NCBI GenBank assembly: GCA_913056345.1
Contig: CAJXMH010000026.1
Location: 1-40,861 of the forward strand
Source: an uncultured Flavobacteriales bacterium
Lineage (GTDB): Bacteria > Bacteroidota > Bacteroidia > Flavobacteriales_E > Vicingaceae
DNA length: 40,861 nt
Reading direction: 5' to 3'
Below the pieces are notes generated by a model, which was not told where the DNA came from, ran no database searches, and saw only the letters and a program-made list of their open reading frames with translations. A program made the position numbers and the translations under genes. This document shows positions 14,519 through 22,689 of the stretch, one piece after another; position 1 is the first letter of the stretch, and each line of letters opens with the position of its first letter.

Positions 14519-15772
14519 TTATTTAAAAGTTAAGTTTCTGAGCTTTCGGTAATGCCAAAACAAGGGTATTAAAGAAATTATTGTAGCTATAGCTGCTAGA
14601 TGGAATGCCCAAGTAATGTTTGAGCCTTTACTGAAAAAGCTAAGCGAGAATAGGCCTATAAAAATAGATCGCAGCAAGATATTTATGCTTTGGAATACAC
14701 TATTGGTACGACCAATGATGTGATTCGGTATGTGATTGAATAAATAGGTGATTCGTTGAATGCGTATACCTGCATTGGCTATGCCAAGACCAAGAGCAAA
14801 GGCGAATAGCAAATAAATATTTTGACTAAGAGCGAGAACCTCAAAGCCAATCAAAGCAAGCAACATGAGTGCAATAATAGAGTATACGCTATTTTGATTT
14901 CTAAAAACTCTGCTCACAAAAAAACCTGCCAGAAGGGCTCCAATAGCATAATGTACTTTAGTGGTTGCATAGACATCGCCTGCTGCTTCAAGGTGTTGAT
15001 CTATGTAGATAGGCCACAAAACATGGGTAGATACTAACACAAAAATAAAAACGGTAAATGAAGCATTGCCAAAATAGAAGAGTAAAGGCCTATTTTTCAA
15101 ATATTGCAAGCCTTCTTTTAGTCTTACCGCAATTGGTTCTGTAGAAATTTTTTTGGGTGTTGTAGGAATGTATTTAATGAAGTAGATTAAGGTCATTGCA
15201 AGCAAATAGGTCATACCATCCATCAAAAATATTCGCTTTATTGGCCATGGCTCAATTTGTAAATGATAGCTTCCGATCGAAAGGTCAATTCCTTCAATAA
15301 GCATAACCGCTCCTGCTCCTGAAAGAACATTAGTGGCTTGACCCATGATCTCTAGTAAAGAGTTGGTTTTACTGTAAAGGTGTTTCTCGGTAATTTCTTG
15401 CCCAAAGGCATATAAGGTAGGGTAGTGGATGTTGTAATTGAAAAGGGTAAAGCAAAACACAAAAGCAACCAAGAGAAGTGGTACTTGGCCCTTTAAGTAA
15501 CCCGCTGCTGCTACACTGACTAAAACCACGAAGCTAATCGCACAAATAGTCAAGAAGATATTCTTTCTTGGAAAGCGATCGATCAGGGCACCTGCATACA
15601 GCCCCCAAAATAAAGTAATGAATGTTGCTATGGCGTAAATCAAAGTAAAGGTTGAGGGATCACCAACTATTTTCGTGAAATACCAAGGAATAGCTAACAT
15701 GCTTATTCCTTGCGCAAAATGCGATATTGCATTCGCACTTAATAGTAAAATAAGAGCTTTTTTATTCTTCAA
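14519..15772 (-). CDS. Major facilitator superfamily transporter
   Basis: A 417-residue inner-membrane protein with about twelve hydrophobic helices. The loop between helices 2 and 3 carries the MFS motif-A-like GALIDRFPRKNIFL. It looks like the EntS/enterobactin-exporter type MFS group, but the substrate is unknown. The frame opens with TTG at 15772 (M-KNKKALILLLSANAISHFAQG); the first ATG lies inside the first helix, so the TTG start is more likely. It is convergent with rng and divergent from recX. Confidence 0.87.
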   Translation of the reverse strand: MKNKKALILLLSANAISHFAQGISMLAIPWYFTKIVGDPSTFTLIYAIATFITLFWGLYAGALIDRFPRKNIFLTICAISFVVLVSVAAAGYLKGQVPLLLVAFVFCFTLFNYNIHYPTLYAFGQEITEKHLYSKTNSLLEIMGQATNVLSGAGAVMLIEGIDLSIGSYHLQIEPWPIKRIFLMDGMTYLLAMTLIYFIKYIPTTPKKISTEPIAVRLKEGLQYLKNRPLLFYFGNASFTVFIFVLVSTHVLWPIYIDQHLEAAGDVYATTKVHYAIGALLAGFFVSRVFRNQNSVYSIIALMLLALIGFEVLALSQNIYLLFAFALGLGIANAGIRIQRITYLFNHIPNHIIGRTNSVFQSINILLRSIFIGLFSLSFFSKGSNITWAFHLAAIATIISLIPLFWHYRKLRNLTFK

Positions 15773-15820
15773 ATCAGGACTTCCCGCTTATTTTCGTGCA
15801 AAGTAACAGAGCTGTTTTAA

Positions 15821-16297
15821 ATGTATCGTGCTAATAGAAAAATATCTTTAGAAGAAGCTACAAACAAGCTTATGCGTTATTGTGCCTATCAAGAAAGATG
15901 TTCTCAAGAAATCAAAACCAAGGCTAAGCAATATGGTTTAAGCACAGATCAAATTAATGAGGTACTAGCCCTCTTAAAGAAGGAGAATTTCGTGAATGAA
16001 CAACGCTTTGCTGAGGCATACGTTAGGGGAAAAGCAAAGGTGAAGCGTTGGGGTTACTACAAAATTCGAGCTGCCCTAAAAGCAAAGGCAGTTGAAGAGC
16101 AAGTAATTGACTCGGCATTGGAGCTATTAGACGAGGAGCTAGAACGCACTAATTTAGCTTATTGGTTTGCACGAAAGGTAAAAAGCGAAGAATTAGACTT
16201 TGAAGAGCAGCAAAAGGTATTTCATTATTTACAACAAAAAGGCTTTAAGTCTGAAGCTATTCAGCAACTCATGAAAAGTGAAGGTTTACTTAAGTGA
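15821..16297 (+). CDS. recX: Regulatory protein RecX
   Basis: A 158-residue RecX, which modulates RecA filaments. The sequence shows the three-helix tandem repeats: ATNKLMRYCAYQERCSQEIKTK, then LKKENFVNEQRFAEAYVRGKAKVKRWGYYKIRAAL (the RecX signature with RF..AYV.GK...G), then a more divergent third repeat. recA is not in the window. A TATTTTCG sequence at 15789-15796 is a near match to the promoter consensus. The 3' end overlaps the convergent unknown gene by 12 bases. Confidence 0.92.
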   Translation: MYRANRKISLEEATNKLMRYCAYQERCSQEIKTKAKQYGLSTDQINEVLALLKKENFVNEQRFAEAYVRGKAKVKRWGYYKIRAALKAKAVEEQVIDSALELLDEELERTNLAYWFARKVKSEELDFEEQQKVFHYLQQKGFKSEAIQQLMKSEGLLK

Positions 16298-16852
16298 CTT
16301 TCCTTTGATCAACCTAATTCCAAAAAGGCCATCTGAAAACTCAAGGGTTAAATACTCCCACTTCTTTTGGTGTTTTTTGTAGTTTTTATTCTGATTTACA
16401 GTTCTGAGGTATGTTTTTTCATCGTACGCATTATCTTCAAGGAGATAAACCGTGTTCCCATTTTCTCGAATACTTTGCTCTATGCGATAGGTCTCTTGGT
16501 AAGTCGGTCCGCTAAATATGCCGTTGATCAATATTATAGCTGCGCAAAAGAGTGGGCCTAGAGCCAAGAAGTTGAGTAGGATATATTCATAAAAGCTCAT
16601 GGTATATTTCTTTCGGTAGATTTTAATAGGAATGAAAAACCCAAGGCCAACACTAAAAATTGCCAATTGAAAAAGGCCAAACAGCTTAAGGTCCAAGCCT
16701 TTGAAAATAAAAAAGATGTAAAAATTACAAGCGAACCAAGCAATCACCATTAAGAGGTGTATGTCAGTCATGTTATCTTCTTGAGGAAGATCGAGTTTAC
16801 TGGATAACCTTTGTTTACTTACAGCAGTATGCTTTTTTCGGGGACTTTTCAT
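16286..16852 (-). CDS. Membrane protein, unknown function
   Basis: A 188-residue protein. The N-terminus is basic and polar (MKSPRKKHTAVSKQRLSSK). Three hydrophobic stretches follow (HLLMVIAWFACNFYIFFIF, LFGLFQLAIFSVGLGFFIPI, YILLNFLALGPLFCAAIILI). The soluble C-terminal domain (about 125-188) contains NTVYLLEDNAYDEKTYLRTV and WEYLTLEFSDGLFGIRLIKG. I do not recognise the family. It starts 10 bases after the M42-like peptidase stop, so the two genes are probably co-transcribed. Confidence 0.7.
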   Translation of the reverse strand: MKSPRKKHTAVSKQRLSSKLDLPQEDNMTDIHLLMVIAWFACNFYIFFIFKGLDLKLFGLFQLAIFSVGLGFFIPIKIYRKKYTMSFYEYILLNFLALGPLFCAAIILINGIFSGPTYQETYRIEQSIRENGNTVYLLEDNAYDEKTYLRTVNQNKNYKKHQKKWEYLTLEFSDGLFGIRLIKGKSLK

Positions 16853-16862
16853 TATTCATGAG

Positions 16863-17813
16863 CTAAAGCTGTTTCATTAAGTGAGAGTAAAGTTCTACCA
16901 TACAGCTAACATCATATTTATGAACGCGTTCATTCGGTTGATGTACATTGTTCTCAGCGGCACCAATAAAGCACCAGTCAATTGGATATGGAGCCTTTTG
17001 AAGCGCATTTCCATCACTACCACCTGCACTTTCCACTTCGATTTGATAGTCAATTCCTGAGGCTTTCGCTAAGTCAATTATCTTTTGAATGAAAGTTCTT
17101 CTTGGAATTCCTGAATCTCGATTAGAGATGGCTACTCCTTTACCATGTTCTACTCCTTCAGTTACCCAAGTGATATCAGAAATAAGTGCTTGACGAACTT
17201 GATACTTTTCATAAAGGTAGCGAGCACAATAACCAACGCTTCCTCCTCCAACTTCCTCCCAAGCTGAAAAAACGATTGCACCATCAGTAAGGGTTTTGGC
17301 AAGTTCAAGTGCATTCCACATTCCCAATCGATTGTCCAAGTAGTTGCTTTCTAAGTAATCTCCTTGGTCCATAAAATTGGTCTGATAACAAAGTGGAGTA
17401 CCTGGATCGATCATCCGGTCAGTTTGCAATACCGTTTTGATCACCTTGTTTTCTAGACTTTCGTCTTCTACCGAATAATGTAGTTTGCCTTTAATTTTAC
17501 CTTGACTATCTGAGCCAACTAGCACAGTGCCTTCCTCGGCTTTTGGTCCGCCAATTTTTAACAGTTGATTGCTATAGCCTACTGTATAACCAACCGAATC
17601 CATGTGGGCATATACAGCGGTTCTTGGTTTGCCAAAGACCAAGATCAGACAATCTTGGTAATCATCACCATGAATAAGTGTAGGCTCTACTTTCCAAGTG
17701 TTTTTAACTTTTTCAATGTAGGAAAGTAAAAAGGACTTCATTACACCTTCGCAGCCCGAGGGTGCTTGGATGTTTACAAGTTCTTTTAGTAAGGTAAAAT
17801 CGTAATTGCTCAT
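16863..17813 (-). CDS. M42/M20-like metallo-aminopeptidase
   Basis: A 316-residue zinc-dependent peptidase. The metal and catalytic residues are visible in family order: His70 and Asp72 (YAHMDSVGY), bridging Asp160 (YLDNRLGMW), Glu186-Glu187 (WEEVGGGS), Asp213 (SDITW) and His291 (NNVHQPNERV). The N-terminal IQAPSGCEGVM is typical of M42 and M20 enzymes. No signal peptide is present, so it should be cytoplasmic and trim N-terminal residues from peptides. A TAACTTCG just upstream (17818-17825) is a near-consensus promoter. An unknown membrane protein gene follows 10 bases downstream. Confidence 0.88.
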   Translation of the reverse strand: MSNYDFTLLKELVNIQAPSGCEGVMKSFLLSYIEKVKNTWKVEPTLIHGDDYQDCLILVFGKPRTAVYAHMDSVGYTVGYSNQLLKIGGPKAEEGTVLVGSDSQGKIKGKLHYSVEDESLENKVIKTVLQTDRMIDPGTPLCYQTNFMDQGDYLESNYLDNRLGMWNALELAKTLTDGAIVFSAWEEVGGGSVGYCARYLYEKYQVRQALISDITWVTEGVEHGKGVAISNRDSGIPRRTFIQKIIDLAKASGIDYQIEVESAGGSDGNALQKAPYPIDWCFIGAAENNVHQPNERVHKYDVSCMVELYSHLMKQL

Positions 17814-17840
17814 GCTGCGAAGTTACTCACAGCGCTTTAA

Positions 17841-18962
17841 TTAGTTGTTCAACATTACAGGCATAACAAGCATCAGAATTTCTTCTTGATCATTATCGTT
17901 GCTTGTAGGCGTTAAAATACCTGCTCTGTTTGGTGCAGACATAGCAATACTTACTTCTTCACTATCAAGATTGCTCAGCATTTCGATCAAAAACCTAGAA
18001 TTAAATCCGATTTCCATATCGTCTCCATCAAATTGGCAGGTAAGCCTTTCGCTAGCGTCATTGTTAAAATCAGCATCTTCAGCACTGATTTGCAATTCGC
18101 TTCCTGTCATTTTTAAACGCACTTGATGTGTTGTCTTGCTTGAGAAGATACTAACACGCTTGATTGAGCCTAGAAATGCATTTCGCTCAATGGTTAATTT
18201 GTTGGGGTTTTCTTTTGGAATAACCGCTTCATAATTCGGATACTTTCCATCTATTAAGCGGCAAACTAATTTAGTATCTGCAAAAGTAAAAGAGGCATTC
18301 GTCTCATTGAATTCAATTGCAATTTCATCGTCAACTGAGCTCAAGATGTTCTTTAATAAGTTAAGCGGTTTTTTAGGCATGATAAAACTTTCCGTTTTAG
18401 CCGCGCTAGAATCGCTTCTTCTGTACTTTACTAATTTGTGAGCATCAGTAGCCACAAAAGTTAGTTCTTCTTTAGAGAGTTCGAAGAATACTCCCGACAT
18501 AACAGGACGTAAGTCATCATTACCACTTGCAAAAATGGTTTTTTCAATGGCATTGAAAAGTAGTTCACCTGGCACATTTAGTTTAGAAGGTGATTCAACT
18601 TCAGGAGTTTTAGGAAATTCAGCACCATCCTGACCACTCAAACGGTATTTACCATAATCAGAAGAGATCTCAATCAGCTTTTTCTCTTGGTCAATGCTAA
18701 ACGTAAGCGGTTGATCTGGTAGCGATTTTAAGGTATCCAATAGCAATTTAGCAGGAATTGCCATCATGCCATCTTCTTTTGCTTCAACTTTTAATTGTGT
18801 GGTCATGGTAGTCTCAAGGTCAGAAGCAGTAACTTCCATTTGTCCTTCACTGATCTCAAAAAGAAAATGATCTAAGATTGGCAAAGAGTTAGTTGAGTTT
18901 AAAACACCACTAATGTTTTGCAGTTGCTTGAGTAAAGTTGAACTGGATACAATAAATTTCAT
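17841..18962 (-). CDS. dnaN: DNA polymerase III subunit beta (sliding clamp)
   Basis: The 373-residue clamp tethers DNA polymerase III to DNA. It has three clamp domains of about 120 residues. MKFIVSSSTLLKQLQNISGVL and LPILDHFLFEISEGQMEVTASDLETTM open domain 1, and the C-terminus ends with ILMLVMPVMLNN, where the usual family end is a ...MPMR-like strand. The gene is away from dnaA here and next to the gldFG-DUF4340 unit, as in other gliding Bacteroidota. It has its own promoter (18991-18998). Confidence 0.97.
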   Translation of the reverse strand: MKFIVSSSTLLKQLQNISGVLNSTNSLPILDHFLFEISEGQMEVTASDLETTMTTQLKVEAKEDGMMAIPAKLLLDTLKSLPDQPLTFSIDQEKKLIEISSDYGKYRLSGQDGAEFPKTPEVESPSKLNVPGELLFNAIEKTIFASGNDDLRPVMSGVFFELSKEELTFVATDAHKLVKYRRSDSSAAKTESFIMPKKPLNLLKNILSSVDDEIAIEFNETNASFTFADTKLVCRLIDGKYPNYEAVIPKENPNKLTIERNAFLGSIKRVSIFSSKTTHQVRLKMTGSELQISAEDADFNNDASERLTCQFDGDDMEIGFNSRFLIEMLSNLDSEEVSIAMSAPNRAGILTPTSNDNDQEEILMLVMPVMLNN

Positions 18963-18990
18963 CTTCGACTTATTTTTAACGAATAGCTAA

Positions 18991-18998
18991 CAAATTTA
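18991..18998 (-). promoter_or_regulatory. Putative dnaN promoter
   Basis: The minus strand reads TAAATTTG, a match to TAnnTTTG, about 29 bases before the dnaN start and 37 bases after the DUF4340 gene stop. Confidence 0.55.
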
Positions 18999-19034
18999 AC
19001 GGATTTGCTTAGGCCTTGGCAGCTCGATCAAAAT

Positions 19035-20081
19035 TTACTTTTCAACATTTGTTGATTCCGCAAAAGCATGGAAATCAGGAAGAAATTTGTCAAAATAAAA
19101 ATTCTGTACAATAGGATAGTTGTCTGCCCCCATAAACGAGCTGAAAGCATACATGCGTTCAGGATGATAGTCGATCGGAACCCCTTTTAAATTTGCTCCG
19201 GGTGCAACAGGCATATAAAATGTCTTAAGTAGGTGTTTGTCGCCATTTTGCATGACTACTTCAAGCTTATGTCTGTATGGCGATTGGTAGATGGAGTCAA
19301 GCTCTTCTTGAGGTGTTTTTTTATCTACGTATTCGTAGAAAACCTTAGAAAAGAGTTTAAAATATGGAATAGCTACAGCAGCTTCAACTTTAGCTTCTGT
19401 TCCCTTGTCTAAATTCTGAATGGAGAATTCAGATTTATCCTCCTGAACCAAACGAAAACTGGCCATACTATCTGCTGAATGTTCAACAGAAATACTTTTG
19501 ATCTTTTTGGGGTCTACTTGCAGAATAAGCGGGTTTCTCCATAATTCTGGTTCAACCATGAATCTTGGTCCCAAAAATCCGCGTTCCATCAGTAAATGGC
19601 CAATGTAAGGCATACTAGATTTCTGCCCATCTTTTTCTAACAACATATAAGTGCCCATTCGGCTGGCAGTAGCGTCTCCCACATACCATACCTTCAAAGG
19701 CTCCTTTTCTCCTTTTTCATAAAACTCTACTTTGGTAGCTCCGCTAGCTAACCTTTTGACAACACCTTCAAAGGTTTTTTTAGATACCGGGGCTTGTATT
19801 TTGAGGTCATGTGCTGTTTTTAAGATGAGTTTGATCGCATCTGGTCTCGCTTCAAACTTCCCGTTTACCAACCACTTTTTTCCTTCTCTTCGACTGATCA
19901 GCACCTTTTTTCCATTAGGCTGACTAATAAATATTTGGTCAATAGCTGAGGTATCTTCAATTGCAAAGTCCTTAAAATTATTGTCAGTGCTTAGAAGATT
20001 ATTTCCTTGCTCATTTTGGTATAAAAAATATGCAGCAAGTAAGAGTAGGATAAGGGCAAGGACTCCTAATAAATTTCTCAT
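19035..20081 (-). CDS. DUF4340 domain protein linked to GldFG
   Basis: A 348-residue protein with an N-terminal membrane anchor (LLGVLALILLLLAAYFLYQ) and a large outward domain. The stretch DFAIEDTSAIDQIFISQPNGKKVLISRREGKKWLVNGKFEARPDAI is the DUF4340 start. DUF4340 proteins commonly sit beside GldG-like ABC auxiliary proteins, so it is probably an accessory part of the same transporter. It lies 5 bases after gldG and ends before the dnaN promoter. Confidence 0.85.
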   Translation of the reverse strand: MRNLLGVLALILLLLAAYFLYQNEQGNNLLSTDNNFKDFAIEDTSAIDQIFISQPNGKKVLISRREGKKWLVNGKFEARPDAIKLILKTAHDLKIQAPVSKKTFEGVVKRLASGATKVEFYEKGEKEPLKVWYVGDATASRMGTYMLLEKDGQKSSMPYIGHLLMERGFLGPRFMVEPELWRNPLILQVDPKKIKSISVEHSADSMASFRLVQEDKSEFSIQNLDKGTEAKVEAAVAIPYFKLFSKVFYEYVDKKTPQEELDSIYQSPYRHKLEVVMQNGDKHLLKTFYMPVAPGANLKGVPIDYHPERMYAFSSFMGADNYPIVQNFYFDKFLPDFHAFAESTNVEK

Positions 20082-20086
20082 AGTAA

Positions 20087-21817
20087 TTAGGTATATTTTT
20101 TCTTTCGCACAAAGTAGATCACTACTCCAATCAATATGATCAAAGCAATAGGGCTTAGGGTATTTATTAGCTGGATTAGCAGACGGTTTTGCTGAATAAT
20201 TTGTGTATTTAGAAGTCTGATCTTAAAGCTTTTGGTTTTAGAAAGAATTAAGCCTGAATCATCGAGCAGGTAGCTCAAAATGTTCATGAAAAAGTCTTTG
20301 TTACCATAAAATTGTTTGGTGTATTTGTCGAAACCAAGTGCGTAATATTGATTGCTCTGTTCGTTATATTCGTTTCGGATCAATTCTCCATCCGAAAGGA
20401 ATACCATCTGCGTTTCAGGACTTTTTTCTTTGAATTGGATTTCCCCTGCCTTGTAGATATTTGAAGTTAAGCGGTTCTGATAAATAGATTCAAATTCTCC
20501 TTCTATTAGAACACCAAGCGGAACGTGTTTTTTAGTGAACTGGTCTTTTGGTGGTTCGTAGCTCAACATATTTAAACTAACCCTTGCAGGAAGCTTTAGC
20601 ACCTTGCTGTATTGAGAGGTGGAAAGTATCACTGTCTTTTTAAGCTTGTCGTTACCAACCAAATCAATGCTGCTTGCAAATTCTGCCTTTACAACATCTA
20701 GGTTTTTATTGATTGGGTGGTTGTTCTTTGAACTGATCAATGGGAAATAAAGCCAAGGGAATAGTTGTGTTTTAACTTGGGTTCCGTATTGCCCGCTTAC
20801 CACAGGAATAGGGGCCGCCCTTAGATCTTGCACGAGGTCTTGGTTTATTCTTACCCCGTACTCAAAGAATTGATCTTCTAGGTTAAGCGATCTTGCAATA
20901 GCTAAAGTGGTGTTTCTTTTACGCAAGCTGTCCATGTCAACTCTAGCCTGATCAACTAACCAAATTAGTTTACCGCCATACATAACAAATTGATCTAAGA
21001 TAAACTTGTCTTTTTCTGAAAAGGCACTATCAGGGCTAGCAACAATGGCTGCATCATATTTATTGACTACTATTGTTTCTGTACTATCTTGGGTTTTAAA
21101 AATGCGCTTAGAAAGGCTCGTTAAATTGCCGTTAAGGCGGACACGTTCAACTTCGTAAAATTCACGCATGCTCCCTAAAATATCGGCAGTTTCGTATTTG
21201 TTAAGCTCTCCATGCCCTTCTATCAGCGCAATGCTCTTTACCTTGTCTTCTGTTATTTTTTTAATAGCGGAGGCAATTTCGTATTCAAGGCTTTCGATCG
21301 ACTGGTTAAGCACTACCTCAGGAGGAGCGCCAAATTGGCTTTTTAATAATTGTACGGCTACTTGTTTACCTTGATAGTTTACGATTGCTCCAGGCCAAAC
21401 TACCTTTTTTGAAACGCCATCCTCATCTTTGATCTCTAGATCTGTTGGCCTAAGGCCTTGTTCATAAAGGTTTTTATAAACGCGATCCCTTTCTTTAATG
21501 TCGGGGTTTTCTGATGGATTGATGAATTCAAAGTCTAAATTACCTCCTGCATAGGCTTGAAACTCATCAAGCATCTCCCGGCTTTCATTTCTGAGCCTTT
21601 TGAAAGAAGCAGGAAAGTTACCTTCCAAGTATACTTGAACGTAAATTTGGTCATCCAAACTAGAAAGAAGCTCTTTTGTCGGTTTTGAAATAGAATAGCG
21701 ATTCTCAGCGGTTAGGTCTAAACGCAGAAAAGCAAAGCTCCCAATAAAATTGAGTAGGATTAGGATGCTCAAGGCAATTAAGAAACCAACAATATCTTTT
21801 CTTTTGTTCTGATTCAT
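20087..21817 (-). CDS. gldG: Gliding motility ABC transporter auxiliary protein GldG
   Basis: From the ATG at 21817 this is 576 residues. An N-terminal membrane helix (about 10-30) precedes the large periplasmic domain with the GldG signature (LTAENRYSISKPTKELLSSLDDQIYVQVYLEGNFPASF). A second membrane helix near the C-terminus (ALIILIGVVIYFV) ends in a basic tail. In F. johnsoniae GldG works with GldF and the ATPase GldA as an ABC transporter needed for gliding; gldA is not in the window. The ATG shares one base with the gldF stop (TAATG), which argues for coupling and against an in-frame TTG two codons upstream. Confidence 0.92.
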   Translation of the reverse strand: MNQNKRKDIVGFLIALSILILLNFIGSFAFLRLDLTAENRYSISKPTKELLSSLDDQIYVQVYLEGNFPASFKRLRNESREMLDEFQAYAGGNLDFEFINPSENPDIKERDRVYKNLYEQGLRPTDLEIKDEDGVSKKVVWPGAIVNYQGKQVAVQLLKSQFGAPPEVVLNQSIESLEYEIASAIKKITEDKVKSIALIEGHGELNKYETADILGSMREFYEVERVRLNGNLTSLSKRIFKTQDSTETIVVNKYDAAIVASPDSAFSEKDKFILDQFVMYGGKLIWLVDQARVDMDSLRKRNTTLAIARSLNLEDQFFEYGVRINQDLVQDLRAAPIPVVSGQYGTQVKTQLFPWLYFPLISSKNNHPINKNLDVVKAEFASSIDLVGNDKLKKTVILSTSQYSKVLKLPARVSLNMLSYEPPKDQFTKKHVPLGVLIEGEFESIYQNRLTSNIYKAGEIQFKEKSPETQMVFLSDGELIRNEYNEQSNQYYALGFDKYTKQFYGNKDFFMNILSYLLDDSGLILSKTKSFKIRLLNTQIIQQNRLLIQLINTLSPIALIILIGVVIYFVRKKKYT

Positions 21818-22548
21818 TACCAATTTCTTGAAGCTAGTTTTAGCTTGGTTAGCATAAAGAAAAGGCCGATCAAGGAGAAGAAATAGAGTGCATCTCGGCT
21901 ATCAATAACGCCCCTGCTCATGGAGGTGTAATGTTCATTGATCCCCAGCTTAATAATTAAAAGATCAATGCTGCCTAAAAAGCCTAATGATCCTATAAAG
22001 TCAAAGCCAATAAAACAGATAAAGCTCAAGAATACTGCTATAATGAATGAAATGACCTGATTGTCACTTAATGAGGAAGAAAATAAACCGATTGCTACAA
22101 AGCCAGCAGCTAAAAATAACAGGCCTAAGTATGAGCCCCACATACCGCCTTGGTCAATATTACCTTGCGGCGAGCCTAAATAATACAAGCTTAAAAAATA
22201 GACCAAGGTTGGAAGCACAGAGAAAAGCACCAAAACAAAGCCTGCTAGGTATTTTGCGGTTATAATCTGCAAATCAGTAAGTGGTTTGGTTAGGAGTTGT
22301 TCTATGGTTCCTGTTCTGTTTTCTTCTGCAAACAAACGCATGGTAACTGCAGGAATTAAGAACATAAAAACCCATGGGGCTAGGTTAAATAAAGCGCCAA
22401 GTGAGGCGTACTCTCCATTTAAAATATTCAAGTCTCCCGGAAAAACCCATAATACCAAGCCCACTATGGTTAAGAATACAATGATCACAATGTAGCCGAT
22501 CAAAGACCCTAAGAAGGATTGTATTTCTTTTTTTAATAAGCTGAGCAT
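21817..22548 (-). CDS. gldF: Gliding motility ABC transporter permease GldF
   Basis: A 243-residue ABC-2 type permease with about six membrane helices: MLSLLKKEIQSFLGSLIGYIVIIVFLTIVGLVLWVFPG opens it, and LIPAVTMRLFAEENRTGTIEQLLTKPLTDLQIITAKYLAG is the conserved ABC-2 coupling region. It pairs with GldG directly downstream. The start ATG at 22548 follows a TAnnTTTG element at 22569-22576. Confidence 0.92.
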   Translation of the reverse strand: MLSLLKKEIQSFLGSLIGYIVIIVFLTIVGLVLWVFPGDLNILNGEYASLGALFNLAPWVFMFLIPAVTMRLFAEENRTGTIEQLLTKPLTDLQIITAKYLAGFVLVLFSVLPTLVYFLSLYYLGSPQGNIDQGGMWGSYLGLLFLAAGFVAIGLFSSSLSDNQVISFIIAVFLSFICFIGFDFIGSLGFLGSIDLLIIKLGINEHYTSMSRGVIDSRDALYFFSLIGLFFMLTKLKLASRNW

Positions 22549-22568
22549 AGGGACAAAAACTTGGCTGG

Positions 22569-22576
22569 CAAATGTA
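22569..22576 (-). promoter_or_regulatory. Putative gldFG promoter
   Basis: The minus strand reads TACATTTG, a match to TAnnTTTG, about 20 bases before the gldF start. It is divergent from the lysC promoter 88 bases away. Confidence 0.55.
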
Positions 22577-22663
22577 AAAAATTAAGCCCGTCTTTTGGGT
22601 TCTTTAACAATTCTTCAGACACCGCAAAGCGCTTGTGGCTATTATTATGCAATTGTGGTTGAT

Positions 22664-22671
22664 TACCTTTG
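22664..22671 (+). promoter_or_regulatory. Putative lysC-lysA promoter
   Basis: TACCTTTG matches TAnnTTTG, 18 bases before the lysC ATG, so the leader is very short. There is no space for a lysine riboswitch, and I see none. Confidence 0.55.
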
Positions 22672-22689
22672 TTTCCTATTCAAAGATAA

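Noticed and set aside
21818-21823. TTG start giving gldG two more residues
   Set aside because: The ATG at 21817 overlaps the gldF stop as TAATG, the more usual coupled start.
22549-22689. Possible lysine riboswitch before lysC
   Set aside because: The predicted transcript start leaves a leader of about 10 bases, and no long paired structure is visible.
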